64,000 nt of DNA from Parietaria judaica (lineage: Eukaryota > Streptophyta > Magnoliopsida > Rosales > Urticaceae): NCBI GenBank assembly GCA_954871525.1, contig OX940862.1, positions 42,146,732 to 42,210,731 of the forward strand, read 5' to 3'. Of the stretch, positions 25,384 to 35,155 are shown piece after piece. The translations under genes and the position numbers were made by a program. Every line of letters begins with the position of its first letter. Position 1 is the stretch's first letter. Below the pieces are notes generated by a model. It did not search any database and was not told where the DNA came from. It worked only from the letters and a program-made list of their open reading frames with translations.

Positions 25384-26170
25384 AGTCGTACTACAAAGTC
25401 ATAGAACTAATCGGACTTGAAAAACAAATTTGATCACAAACTTGGTTAAGCATATAGGGTAATTATCATATTGACATTCGTATATCTTTTCCCAAACACT
25501 TAAAATATGAGCTATGTACAAATATATATATATATATATATGTGCGTGTGTATTTAATATATATATTTATATGCTCTAGCATTCCAGTCACTTGTTCAAT
25601 TAGACAGTGGCCAACATGTAACCTCTCTCTCTCTAATATAATATATATATATATATATATATATTATGTGGAACACTATTTAGGTCAAGAGTTTAACGTA
25701 TAATCAATGATCCATAAGATGAATCGGGAAATATTCACAATATAAACATACATAATACACGTGTTAAGTTGAAAAAGCACATTTTTATACTATTTTAGTT
25801 AAAACTTAGGAGGAAACCAATGTTTAATATGCATGTATTTAAGTTTTTAGTTGTGCACTTTTTGATTTATTAATTATGAGAGAAATAGCCGTATACAATT
25901 ATTGTCTATTTTCCAACCATAATATAAAGTGATACTAACAATATATTATGCTCTCTAAAATAATAATAAACATTGCTTTATAAGCATTTTCTAAAGTTTT
26001 AATTAGCCCTTTTCTCTAAAACTAATTACATTGGACCACCCATGAGATTTTCAACTTAAAAGACATCTGTATACAACAAATTGGGTTGTCACAAGAAGAC
26101 AATTTTACCATTTTAATAGCTAAAGAAAAATGACTTCAAAAGTTTTAAATTTTAATTACCTTGTTTTGCA
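25384..26170. other. AT-rich DNA upstream of the hAT element
   Basis: Only microsatellites (TA near 25525, AT near 25640) are seen. No gene supported. Confidence 0.5.
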
Positions 26171-26204
26171 CTTTGAGTTAAACCTGTAAAAACAGAATTC
26201 AGAA

Positions 26205-26355
26205 AACCGGTTTTCCGGATTTTTTTTTTTAAAAATCCGGAACCAGAAAATCCGGATCCGGATTTTCCCGGAACCAGAAAATCCGGTTCCGGATTTTCCC
26301 GGAAACAGAAAATCCGGTTCCGGATTTTCTTTATTTTCCGGATTCCGGTTTTTTT
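26205..26355. repeat. left subterminal repeats of the hAT element
   Basis: Multiple copies of ATCCGGTTCCGGATTTTC and variants (ATCCGGATCCGGAT, TCCCGGAACCAGAAAATCC) fill about 150 bases. The core AATCCGG-N-CCGGATT is self-complementary. Clustered subterminal motifs of this type are where hAT transposases usually bind through the BED finger (family knowledge); binding here is inference. Confidence 0.85.
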
Positions 26356-26647
26356 TAAATGAAAAAAAATAAAAACTATTTTTATTGATGAATGCTGAGT
26401 AATATACGTGTGCTGCATGGGCCATGCAGAGATCAGAGAGAGACTCCAACAAATGCTGTGTGAACGTTGAGATTTTTGAAAAAAGGTTGAAAAATTATGA
26501 TGTTTTTACCATGCAGCAGGTGAACGTTGGGAAGGTTTGGCAGGGTCTGCACCACTGCAAGCTGCAGGTAGACGTTGGAGACATGGCGTGGAGCCTTGGA
26601 GAGGAGATGGAGAGCAGGTGAACGTTGGAGGTTTTAAGCAAAACCTG

Positions 26648-26653
26648 TATAAA
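26648..26653 (+). promoter_or_regulatory. TATA box of the hAT transposase gene
   Basis: TATAAA lies 94 bases before the ATG at 26742, with a CT-rich leader (TCTCTCATTCTCTCCCTCC) between. This placement argues that translation starts at 26742 and not at the in-frame ATG at 26625, which lies upstream of the box. Confidence 0.65.
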
Positions 26654-26741
26654 TTGTGGTTCTCTCATTCTCTCCCTCCACAAAATTCCCACAACGCTTC
26701 CTGCTTGCCAATCTGATCACATTCTCTCATTCTTCATCACA

Positions 26742-29423
26742 ATGTCGGATCCCTATTTTAATCTCTTTGGATCGGCTCCGGCACGGCCCGAAGGGCCCCA
26801 TCCTTCTTCAAGCAACATACCGACAACGGGTGGCTTTGCCGGCCACGAAGGGCGAGGCTTTGCCGGGGCGACGAGTAGTCAACCGGCGATTCAACAATCT
26901 TTTTACGATTCCTTCATCAACGTCCAAAACAACGCAACAACAATTTTTCCGCCTTACGATTACGGCGGTCTTCCTCCCGCCCCACCACGACAAAATGCGG
27001 AAAACACCGGTGAGAATATTGTCGATTTAAATAACCCGTTTTCCGGTTACGCAAATTTTATCATAGGTAATGCGGATACACTTGACTTCGACCCGCCGGC
27101 ACGACGAGTCCCGCCTCCGGTTCGTGTGGACCCGGAACCGGTGCGTCGCAACAACGATGACGACGATTCCGAGGACGAAACGTGGGATTCGCAACAAGAA
27201 GGTCGCTCCCGAACCGGCCATGACGACGACGAAGCCGCGGACGACGACGACGACGATGACGACTATGAGGAGGACGACAACCAAGACGAGGACGAAGCCG
27301 AGGAGGACGACAACGAAGACGATTTCGATGACGACGATGAGGAGCTCGTTCCCGACTCTCAAGCGGCGGCGCCGCGGAGGTCAAGCCGCCTTGCCGGACG
27401 CCTTCCACCGATTTCACCTTCCGGCGGCCGCGGGAATCCACCACGTCTACGGAAACGCAAGAAGCTCACCTCGGAGGTTTGGGTTACCGACTTCGACCCC
27501 ATTTACGAATACGATTCGGAGGAGGGGAAAGAGATGCGGTTCGCGCAATGCCGGACGTGCAAGACAAGGATGAAGGCCTTTTCCGATACATATAGCACGT
27601 CGTATCTCCGGAGCCACGCTAAGCATTGCAAAGAGCGGAACGAGCACGGTCAACAACTAGGGGTAAGTCCTCTTTCATTAGAAGATTATAGGATGGAACT
27701 CGCAAAATTGATTATTCGTGACGACCTCCCTATTAGTTACGTCGAGGCTCCCGGTTTTAATAAATGGATGGCGAAAGTAGCTCCCGCAAATTATAGAAGA
27801 GTTTCACGACATTGCACTAAGGCGGATATAATAAAATTTTATAAAGCACAAAGAGAGGCGTTAAAGGAAGAATTTAATAAGTTAGGGTATCAAATTTCGT
27901 TAACGTCCGATTGTTGGAAAAGTAATGCTAATTGTGATTATATCTCCGTAGTTGCACATTTTGTGGATAATGATTGGAAATTACAAAAACGTATCATCGG
28001 TTTTCAACCTATGCATCTTAGGCACACGGGAGCTAACATCGCACAATCAATTTTAAGTGTTTTGGGAGATTGGAACCTCGGTAGTCGGGATATTTCTATT
28101 ACATTAGATAATGCTTCGAGTAATAATGTTGCCGTTGATTCTTTACGTCTCGAATTAGCCGATTTTCGTGCGGATTATTTTCACCAACGTTGTGCATGCC
28201 ATATTATAAATTTAATCGTCAAAGCGGGCATGGAAATGATTGGACCGTGTATTGATAAAATTAGAGAGGCCCTAAAATTTTTAAAAGCTTCAAATCAAAG
28301 GGTTTATAATTTTCACCAACTTTGTATTAGTTACGGCGTCGAACCACGATCATTTTCGGTCGATATGCCGGTCCGGTGGAACTCAACTTTTTTAATGTTG
28401 GAATCGGCCCTACCGTACAAAGATCTTTTGACTCTATGGATAAATGGTTCGGAAGGTTTTAACGAAGATTTTTTAGACGAAGGTGATTGGATGATGGCGC
28501 GCGATTTTACGGCTTTTTTGAAACTTTTCTACGACAAAACGGTTTCATTATCTCAAGTGTATTCTACAACGTCAAACTTAGCGTTATTGGCGGTTTTTGA
28601 TATTATTTGTCATTTTAGTCAATATTCTAGCAACCCTTTATTTTCCGAAATACTAACCGCTATGATGACAAAGTTTAATATTTATTTTAAGAATATGCCT
28701 TTTCTTTATTGTGCGGGACTTATACTTGATCCGTGCTTCAAGCCGGGGAAATTGCATGATATTCTAGATATGATGGAGCGTGTCTCGGGAAATCCTTACA
28801 AGACGGAGGACTACCCCAATGCGATGCGGAAGATGAGGGAGCTTTATGCCGACTACGAGAGGAACCAATTTGGAGAATTGGTGGCGGAGGAGTCCCAAGA
28901 AGCACAACCGACGGCCGGGCAACACATGACGGAGGCACAACGGGCTTTCCACAACCTTATCCGTTATGCAAGCTCATCAAGCAACGACATGGCGTCTTCA
29001 AGAATATCTCTTGGTCGTGCCGGAGGGAGGAGTTCGCCTACGCTACGTATTTCTTCCTCACCGACCGCGACCGCTAGTCCACGCCACAACGAGTTCGACA
29101 AGTGGTGCAACACGCCCCCCTATCCTTTACCGGCATCCGGGGTTATGCCGGCTCTTAGTTGGTGGCGATCGAAGCGACGGGAATATCCAATCCTATCTTT
29201 GATGGCGCGTGACATCTTAACTATACTGGTATCTACCGTTTCGTCCGAGGCGGCATTCTCTAGTGTGGGACGCATTTTGGACGACCGGAGGAAATCAATG
29301 AAGGCACCTATGGTAGAGATTATCGCGCTAAGCAAAGATTGGCTCCAAGCCGAAGAACGCGCTCAAGAGGAAACACGCAACAACGACGATTTTTACGACT
29401 ACTTCAATGCCGAAGAGTATTAG
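26742..29423 (+). CDS. hAT transposase (BED finger, RNase H-like fold, hAT dimerisation domain)
   Basis: Predicted 893 aa from ATG 26742, uninterrupted. It would excise and reinsert hAT DNA in the nucleus. In order: a disordered Gly/Pro/Asn-rich N-terminus; a long acidic tract of Asp/Glu at about 160-210; a BED-type zinc finger at about 240-300 with Cys270, Cys273, His292 and Cys296; the RNase H-like core with SDCW (Asp390) and TLDNASSNN (Asp456); CACHIINLIV with its conserved Cys/His; RWNSTFLML; and a C-terminal hAT dimerisation block at about 785-875 with WW, ARDILTI and SSEAAFSSVGRI (Glu836, the presumed third acidic residue). Length and order match plant ZBED/RICESLEEPER-type transposases. 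An in-frame ATG at 26625 would add 39 residues but precedes the TATA box. It could in principle be a domesticated gene, but the intact tips and target duplication argue for a live transposon. Confidence 0.93.
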   Translation: MSDPYFNLFGSAPARPEGPHPSSSNIPTTGGFAGHEGRGFAGATSSQPAIQQSFYDSFINVQNNATTIFPPYDYGGLPPAPPRQNAENTGENIVDLNNPFSGYANFIIGNADTLDFDPPARRVPPPVRVDPEPVRRNNDDDDSEDETWDSQQEGRSRTGHDDDEAADDDDDDDDYEEDDNQDEDEAEEDDNEDDFDDDDEELVPDSQAAAPRRSSRLAGRLPPISPSGGRGNPPRLRKRKKLTSEVWVTDFDPIYEYDSEEGKEMRFAQCRTCKTRMKAFSDTYSTSYLRSHAKHCKERNEHGQQLGVSPLSLEDYRMELAKLIIRDDLPISYVEAPGFNKWMAKVAPANYRRVSRHCTKADIIKFYKAQREALKEEFNKLGYQISLTSDCWKSNANCDYISVVAHFVDNDWKLQKRIIGFQPMHLRHTGANIAQSILSVLGDWNLGSRDISITLDNASSNNVAVDSLRLELADFRADYFHQRCACHIINLIVKAGMEMIGPCIDKIREALKFLKASNQRVYNFHQLCISYGVEPRSFSVDMPVRWNSTFLMLESALPYKDLLTLWINGSEGFNEDFLDEGDWMMARDFTAFLKLFYDKTVSLSQVYSTTSNLALLAVFDIICHFSQYSSNPLFSEILTAMMTKFNIYFKNMPFLYCAGLILDPCFKPGKLHDILDMMERVSGNPYKTEDYPNAMRKMRELYADYERNQFGELVAEESQEAQPTAGQHMTEAQRAFHNLIRYASSSSNDMASSRISLGRAGGRSSPTLRISSSPTATASPRHNEFDKWCNTPPYPLPASGVMPALSWWRSKRREYPILSLMARDILTILVSTVSSEAAFSSVGRILDDRRKSMKAPMVEIIALSKDWLQAEERAQEETRNNDDFYDYFNAEEY

Positions 29424-29846
29424 TTTTATTATCTCCTTTCATCATGTTGTCTAATTATCTTGTATTGTTAAGCAACTTTTTATTAATGATGAAATAATCG
29501 ATGAAGTATTGTTCAATAATTATTTTTCAATAATTACTACAAAGGATAAAACAAATATATATATATATATACTATAAAAATAATCATCAACCGTGGAACA
29601 ATAGAAGATTAGAAGGTAAAAAATGGAAAAGATAAAATAAATATGAAACAAATATAAAACACACAAAAGGAAATGAAAGTTTACATAAGAACTACAGATG
29701 ATAAAACAAAAATAAAAACTACATATGACAATTGATACATAAATAAATATTCATTTAAATAAAAAAACTTCAAATGATAATTGATACATAAACAACTACA
29801 AGGTAAAGATACATATCTCCGGCCGTCGAAAATGCTTTGGGCGGCA
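29424..29846. other. AT-rich spacer inside the hAT element
   Basis: The stretch between the two convergent ORFs of the element is A/T-rich with a TA run near 29558. It would serve as the 3' untranslated and termination region for both. No other feature. Confidence 0.5.
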
Positions 29847-30065
29847 CTAGAGAAGGCTTGATTGGCCACGCCCCTCCTTGCAACGTGTGGCGTGGTTTCG
29901 GAGATACGATGTGGAATAGGTTTTCCCGAAGGCTTTCAACTTCATATTGCACGTTTTGCAAATCGCGTAGCGCATATTCTTCATCTCCTCGGAATCGTAT
30001 TCGTAAATGAAATCAAAGTCGGAAGTGAGCTTCTTAGTATTGTGTAGCCGTGGTGGATCGGTCAT
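29847..30065 (-). CDS. short BED-finger-only protein inside the hAT element
   Basis: Predicted 72 aa from ATG 30065 (an in-frame ATG at 30185 would give 112 aa). The product starts Met-Thr-Asp-Pro-Pro and has KKLTSDFDFIYEYDSEE, CKTCNMKLKAFG and TYSTSYLRNHATRCKE, closely matching the BED region of the transposase on the opposite strand (about residues 235-300), with the zinc ligands kept. It stops soon after the finger and lacks the catalytic and dimerisation domains. The upstream DNA is CT-rich like the transposase leader, so it looks like an inverted partial copy of the element's own 5' end. It could compete for the ends as a repressor, or be an inert rearrangement product; the sequence does not decide. 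Confidence 0.6.
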   Translation of the reverse strand: MTDPPRLHNTKKLTSDFDFIYEYDSEEMKNMRYAICKTCNMKLKAFGKTYSTSYLRNHATRCKEGRGQSSLL

Positions 30066-30489
30066 TTTGATGGTGAAGTTGATGAACGAGAGAGATTGAT
30101 TCAAGATTTGAGAGAGGAAGATGAAAGAATAATCTCTATCTCCCAATTTTGCCTTTAATATAAGTCTACAGAGCTGAGCTGCCAAATCGAGTATAGCATT
30201 TCAACGTGCAGCAGTGGAGCATTTATTCAACTGACTGGTCAAATATGCAGTGCATTATTTGTTCAATTGACTGGTCAAAGGTGCAGTGGAGTATCTGCAT
30301 GATACAAATTCAAAGTTTGAACAATTATTTGAGTCTGAGACAGTGCATTATTTGAGCCAGTTCTTCATTTTTTTCAAAGTTTGCATTATTATTCAAAGAC
30401 GTCACGTGCATGCGCCATGCATTTTTTGGTAAAGTTTTGTTTTTCTCATACTCGTTTATTTATGCTTTATATAATTTATATAAAAAAAA

Positions 30490-30625
30490 AAAATCCGGAA
30501 CCGGATTCTGGTTTCCGGAAAAAATCCGGAACCAGAAAATCCGGTTCCGGATTTTCCCGGAACCAGAAATTTCTGGTTCCGGATTTTTCCGGATAAGTCA
30601 AAAACAGAACCCGGATCCGGGTTCT
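30490..30625. repeat. right subterminal repeats of the hAT element
   Basis: Same motif family as the left end: ATCCGGAACCGGATTC, ATCCGGTTCCGGATTTTC, CCCGGAACCAGAAATTTC and a final ACCCGGATCCGGGT. They lie between the minus-strand BED ORF and the right tip. Confidence 0.85.
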
Positions 30626-30653
30626 GTTCTATATTTACAGGATTACTTTGAGT

Positions 30654-32210
30654 GTCAATGTCATATGCATAGTCCAATTGGTTATGTAGGCCCATTTGGT
30701 GACATATTTTTTATAGTGGCATTGCTGTTTTACCCTTAAAGTTTCACCACGTCCAATTGTAAAGTTACCATCTTTCTTTTTTCCACTAGAGACTAGTTTG
30801 GGTTCACATTTATATTATATATAGAGAATTTCTTTTGTCCTCTATTTAAAAAAAATATACTTTCAAAATATATTTGAACTTTATTTTTATATTATTTGAT
30901 CATTTTAATTTTCAAAAACTCACAATTATCCTTTATTATAATCGTTGAGTTTTACTTTTATATACCTTATAATTTTGTATTCATCGAAGCGATAGATCTT
31001 CGAGACTAAGATAGATTAGGGATCAAAATTTTAATTTATTTTAGTTTTTAATTTTCTTTTATGAAATTATTAAATAATAATTTTTTTTTTTAAATTGAGA
31101 ATATATTTAAGAAAAAAAATAGAAGTAGGCGTACAAGTATAATCGAGAATCATAAAATGAACATGTCAATGAGCATAAAAAAATCTTACTTTTCCAAAGA
31201 GGTATTTTGGCACAAACATAAATATTATAAAACAAAATATGATGTATGTCCGTACCGTTTGAATTTTCCTATATAAGAAAAGATTTGCCCATTAGCAAGA
31301 AGTCGCTTTTATCATTTTTGAACATAATATATTTAATGATTTAATAATGTTTATATACTCTTATGAATTGAAGAGTCATCACTAAGCAATTCATGATCAT
31401 TAGAAGACATTTAAAGTGAGGTTCTACTTATTGGTCTAATTCAGAAAAAAAAATTGCGGCAAAACTATCTAAATTATTTTTAAAGTATTGCGGCATATTC
31501 TTAAGTTTTCAGTTACGCTAATTGAATACTCAAAGTTTTGAAATTTGTGTTTTATCTATTTTTATCCGACATGCCTTCATTCATGTTGATTTTTTTATTT
31601 TTTTTTATTTTTTATTTCTCGCATGTATACAACTTAAATTAATAATCATTTTTTTTGTGTTTTGAGATCATTCATGTTAAATATATTTTGTAAGACAAAC
31701 CCTATTAAACCCTCTGAGTCACTCTAAATAGGTTCTGCCCGGGAGGACAGAGTACTCCACATCAAAATATCATTGACAATAACCAAGTGAGTGTAGAACT
31801 GTGTTAGGACTTCTATGTAACAATGAGAATCATTCAAAAAAAAATAATCTAACATTTGGTTAAAAAGACTCTAACCAAACAATATTTCATATTTAATACT
31901 CTATTTTGAGGCACATATTATATTCTTTCACGTTGACGCAGAAAAAAGAAAATCAATCGAAATGCATATTTTATAATCTTGAGTTTTTGATGTTGGGTTT
32001 TTCGATGAATTTTCTCAATCCCGAGGAAAAAAACACGGGATATCATCGAAACAAAGATCTGGAATATATTCAAAAATTAAGACAACCAATTTTGATACGT
32101 TACCATACTTTTGATACTTTTGCCAACAGTACCAAATCGTGGCTAAATTCTCCTCAGGGTGCATGCGTGAATGTACTCGTGATGCGGATCGTAGCTTCAC
32201 AATTGTTAAG
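30654..32210. other. AT-rich intergenic DNA
   Basis: No gene can be supported. The translation of the ORF at 31906-32217 resembles no family. Confidence 0.5.
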
Positions 32211-32214
32211 CCTC

Positions 32215-32600
32215 TAGCTTGTCCACCATGTCGCTGCGAGAATGTCTTTATGATCGGAAATCTCCTCGATTGACAGCTAGGTCTCTCTTACCGATTAGAC
32301 GATAAACCGACGATAACACACGGGATGAGAAAATCGCACATTCTTGTGCTAGAGGAGGGTGCAATTTTCCTGTCTCTGGAGGCAAGGGTTTCGAATAATG
32401 AGCCTCCTTGTGGCTTAAATAGCCCACAAGGTTAAATGACCTAATCGACTTTCTGGCTTAGTAATTGAACCTAATCTCATTAGGTCATTATTAATTAACT
32501 AGAGAAATTAATTAACAACCACATAATTAAATTATGGGCCCGAGTGGGCCTGTCCCAATTAATGTACTCGGGTCGAACCTGGAAAGTTCAATGGACTCAA
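32215..32600 (-). mobile_element. probable LTR fragment
   Basis: Read on the minus strand, the block has a TATA-like GCTATTTAAGCC followed by a GC-richer leader containing CTTGCCTCCAGAGACAGG and GTAAGAGAGACCTAGC. Base composition and layout resemble an LTR R-U5 region and differ from the surrounding DNA. Paired ends, a primer-binding site and a target duplication were not found. Low to moderate confidence. Confidence 0.35.
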
Positions 32601-32609
32601 ATCCTGATT

Positions 32610-34600
32610 AAGGCATTTTCTACATTTGAATAGTAGTGCATTTAGAGTTTCCTAATCTATCGTTCCATTTTGAAACAAAGTTTAGATACTTTTATTTCAA
32701 TTATCCAAAAAACATTTACACTAGTCAAGTATATATGTTTTATAATCAATATAACACATATATGCGTTACCAAAAGTCAATTGTGCTTCCCTTTCAAAAA
32801 AAAAAGAAGTCAATTATGCTTCGGCTATTTTATTATTATTTCTATAAAATCACCTTTCCATAATATATATCAGTTTAATTGTGGAATCACACGACATCAA
32901 CTGAAATCATTAGATAACAATCGTGGTTTCTCTTGTATAGCTTTTGGCACAATATTTTAATTTTGACCAACTTTTAGGACAATAAATTTAGAATCTATTG
33001 GTTGAATTTGTTCTGAATTTTTTATTTTTTATTTTTTATTTTTTGTTATGGGACGCATTATGGATATATGACGAACGATATCTCATTTAAGCTTTTGGTA
33101 GTTTTTATTTATATAAATTACGCCTTCACTTTGCATTGACGTGACACATATTAACGAGACGTAATCACGTCAATGTGTCTTTAATGCATGGGAATAATTC
33201 ATACAAAAAATTAGGCAGAGTTTAGAGCATTTACGCTGGCAATCAGTGGAATACTGAATCATCTGGTAATCTTTTCAAAAAAATAATTATGCTTTGATTT
33301 AATTTGTACAGTACTTTTGAACTCGATTTCTGATGAGTTTGTCCTATTATAACCGAAATGTTGGACACTCTATTACAATGCTAAAATCGGCAGAAAGAAA
33401 GAAAAATTGTTTTTCCCTCCTTACTCATAATAAATATGCTTAAAAAAAAAAAAAAAAGAAAACTTAAGAAGGTACTCAGATAAACATTTCCAATCAATTA
33501 TTCATATTCTAAGAGAGTGAGATGATCTAAATTCTGGGCTTAGCTAAATAGCAATCACGATTGCCCAAAGAGAGATGCGCGTTTTGAAGAGAAATGGATA
33601 ACTAAAGAGTTAGTAATGGTATAAGTATGAATTCTCCTCTGAAAAATATATTTTTTTACTAGACCAAATTGCTAAATTCTAATAATAACATGCCACAAAT
33701 ATATTTTCACCGGCTATTTTACTTGTGGCATGCTATTAATTTGGCAATTTTGTCGAGCAGAAAAAAAAAAGTATCTATTATTACTTTATAAAAAAATTTT
33801 ATTTATATGGCTAATATCTCATAAATAGGAGAACATAAAACTTATAATTATAAAGGGTATCTCGGTTTATATATACGATATATATATATATCTATATATA
33901 TATATATATATTTATAAGTATAGATAGCTGTTAAAATACCTCTATACGACATATGTTCTTTCGGTATATATATTGTTTTACTATTTATTTTTATTATCCC
34001 TCAAATTTATAATTCTAAACTAATTCCTTATGATCGTTTATGATTTTATGAAAAAAATAGCTTATGGCAGATTATGATGTCATAAACTGTCTTAAAAAGA
34101 TTAATGTTATAATTATAAAGCTCGAGAAGTTGAAAAAAAGAAATAGTTATAAATAAAAGGTTACTTCTTAAAGTTTTTCTAATTAAAAGATCAGTTATAG
34201 ATAGGTATACAATGATTCACTTATTCAAGTTTTCAACTAATTATGAAAACAAATCGTCATTATAAATTTAAAAGAGCTAAAACATCACACTTTGTTCACA
34301 ATATTTTTGCCCTCTCATAAACTAATTAATATTCTCGAAAATAAAATTATGTGGCAAGTAATTAAGGGAGAGACAAAGTTGAGGAGAGAACGAGAGTATT
34401 TTTTTACGAGAATGAGAAGAAAAAAAATATAAGAGCTAAAATTATTAAGAGTATCTTGATATCTATTTTATTAGAATTGCTAATTATTTTATATATTTGA
34501 ACATAGTACTATAAATTTCCATAATAAGTAAACATAAATCACTTATTAGTCTAAAATAAATTATATTATCGAAGTCTCACACATAATAAAAAAAAACTCG
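32610..34600. other. AT-rich intergenic DNA
   Basis: Nothing supportable beyond simple repeats, such as the TA-rich run at about 33877-33913. Confidence 0.5.
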
Positions 34601-34608
34601 CATCGTCA

Positions 34609-34760
34609 ATAAGTTCGTTTAGCTTAGTGATAAATCTACTACAAGACTCGTCGAAACGTCTTGGGTTCAATCCCACCCGAATGTTGAAATTATGTATATT
34701 TATAAATAATCTATAATTTTGACCGATAATGTTTATTGACCAATTATCGTTAAAACTTAC
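34609..34760 (+). mobile_element. candidate tRNA-related SINE
   Basis: An A-box-like TTTAGCTTAGTGATAA near 34618 is followed about 45 bases later by a B-box-like TTGGGTTCAATCCCA near 34663. The spacing fits an internal RNA polymerase III promoter. The flanks do not fold as a full tRNA cloverleaf, and I found no clear target duplication or A tail, so a SINE fragment is more likely than a tRNA gene. Confidence 0.4.
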
Positions 34761-35014
34761 ACATTCACAAATTCACTCTTTCTTTTTTAATTACATTTTA
34801 TTACGATATCCATTATAAATTACGAATCATTAAAATTTCGGAGTTGATTTAAGACAAGTTTGCCCTCGTCTCAAAGAGTAAAAAGAGGTTAAAAGACGAA
34901 TTTGTTTGCCCCTCACAAATGAAATAATATTTTCCGTCTTCTCAAAAAGAAAATCGTGTGGCCAAGTAAATTTGCGTGCCATAAAATGGAAAATTCCCAC
35001 ACGCCCCTTCGCAC

Positions 35015-35020
35015 TATAAA
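35015..35020 (+). promoter_or_regulatory. TATA box of the FAF-like gene
   Basis: TATAAA within CACTATAAATTCAC, 141 bases before the start codon. A CT-rich leader (TCTATCTCTCTCTCTC) follows at about 35052, as in many plant 5' untranslated regions. The in-frame-looking ATG at 34956 is upstream of the box and is not expected in the mRNA. Confidence 0.7.
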
Positions 35021-35155
35021 TTCACACCCTTCGCTCCACTCTTCTCCTCACTCTATCTCTCTCTCTCAAACCATCGCCATTCTCGTTCTCATTGAACAAC
35101 CCATTTCACTCGCTCATTCATTCATCAGAGACACCTCTGTTCTCCGATCACAACA

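Larger units (their letters stand above)
26171..30653 (+). mobile_element. complete autonomous-looking hAT transposon with 8-bp target duplication
   Basis: The element itself spans 26179-30645. It is flanked by a perfect 8-bp direct repeat CTTTGAGT (26171-26178 and 30646-30653). The left end reads TAAACCTGTAAAAACAGAA; the right end, read inward, reads TAATCCTGTAAATATAGAA (16 of 19 identical). Both subterminal regions hold repeated palindrome-like ATCCGG/CCGGAT motifs. It carries an intact transposase on the plus strand and a short BED-finger ORF on the minus strand near the right end. Target duplication length, tips and transposase all agree on the hAT superfamily. Confidence 0.93.

Noticed and set aside
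26169..26178. CACTTTGAG as the left tip of the hAT element
   Set aside because: The same bases occur as a direct, not inverted, repeat at the right end, so they are the target duplication and the tip starts at TAAACCTG.
27070..27573. Long Thr/Arg-rich ORFs in other frames of the hAT transposase
   Set aside because: They are shadows of the Asp/Glu-rich coding tract. The transposase frame has all family domains.
34609..34690. Genuine tRNA gene
   Set aside because: Box A and box B motifs are present, but I could not form an acceptor stem and anticodon arm.
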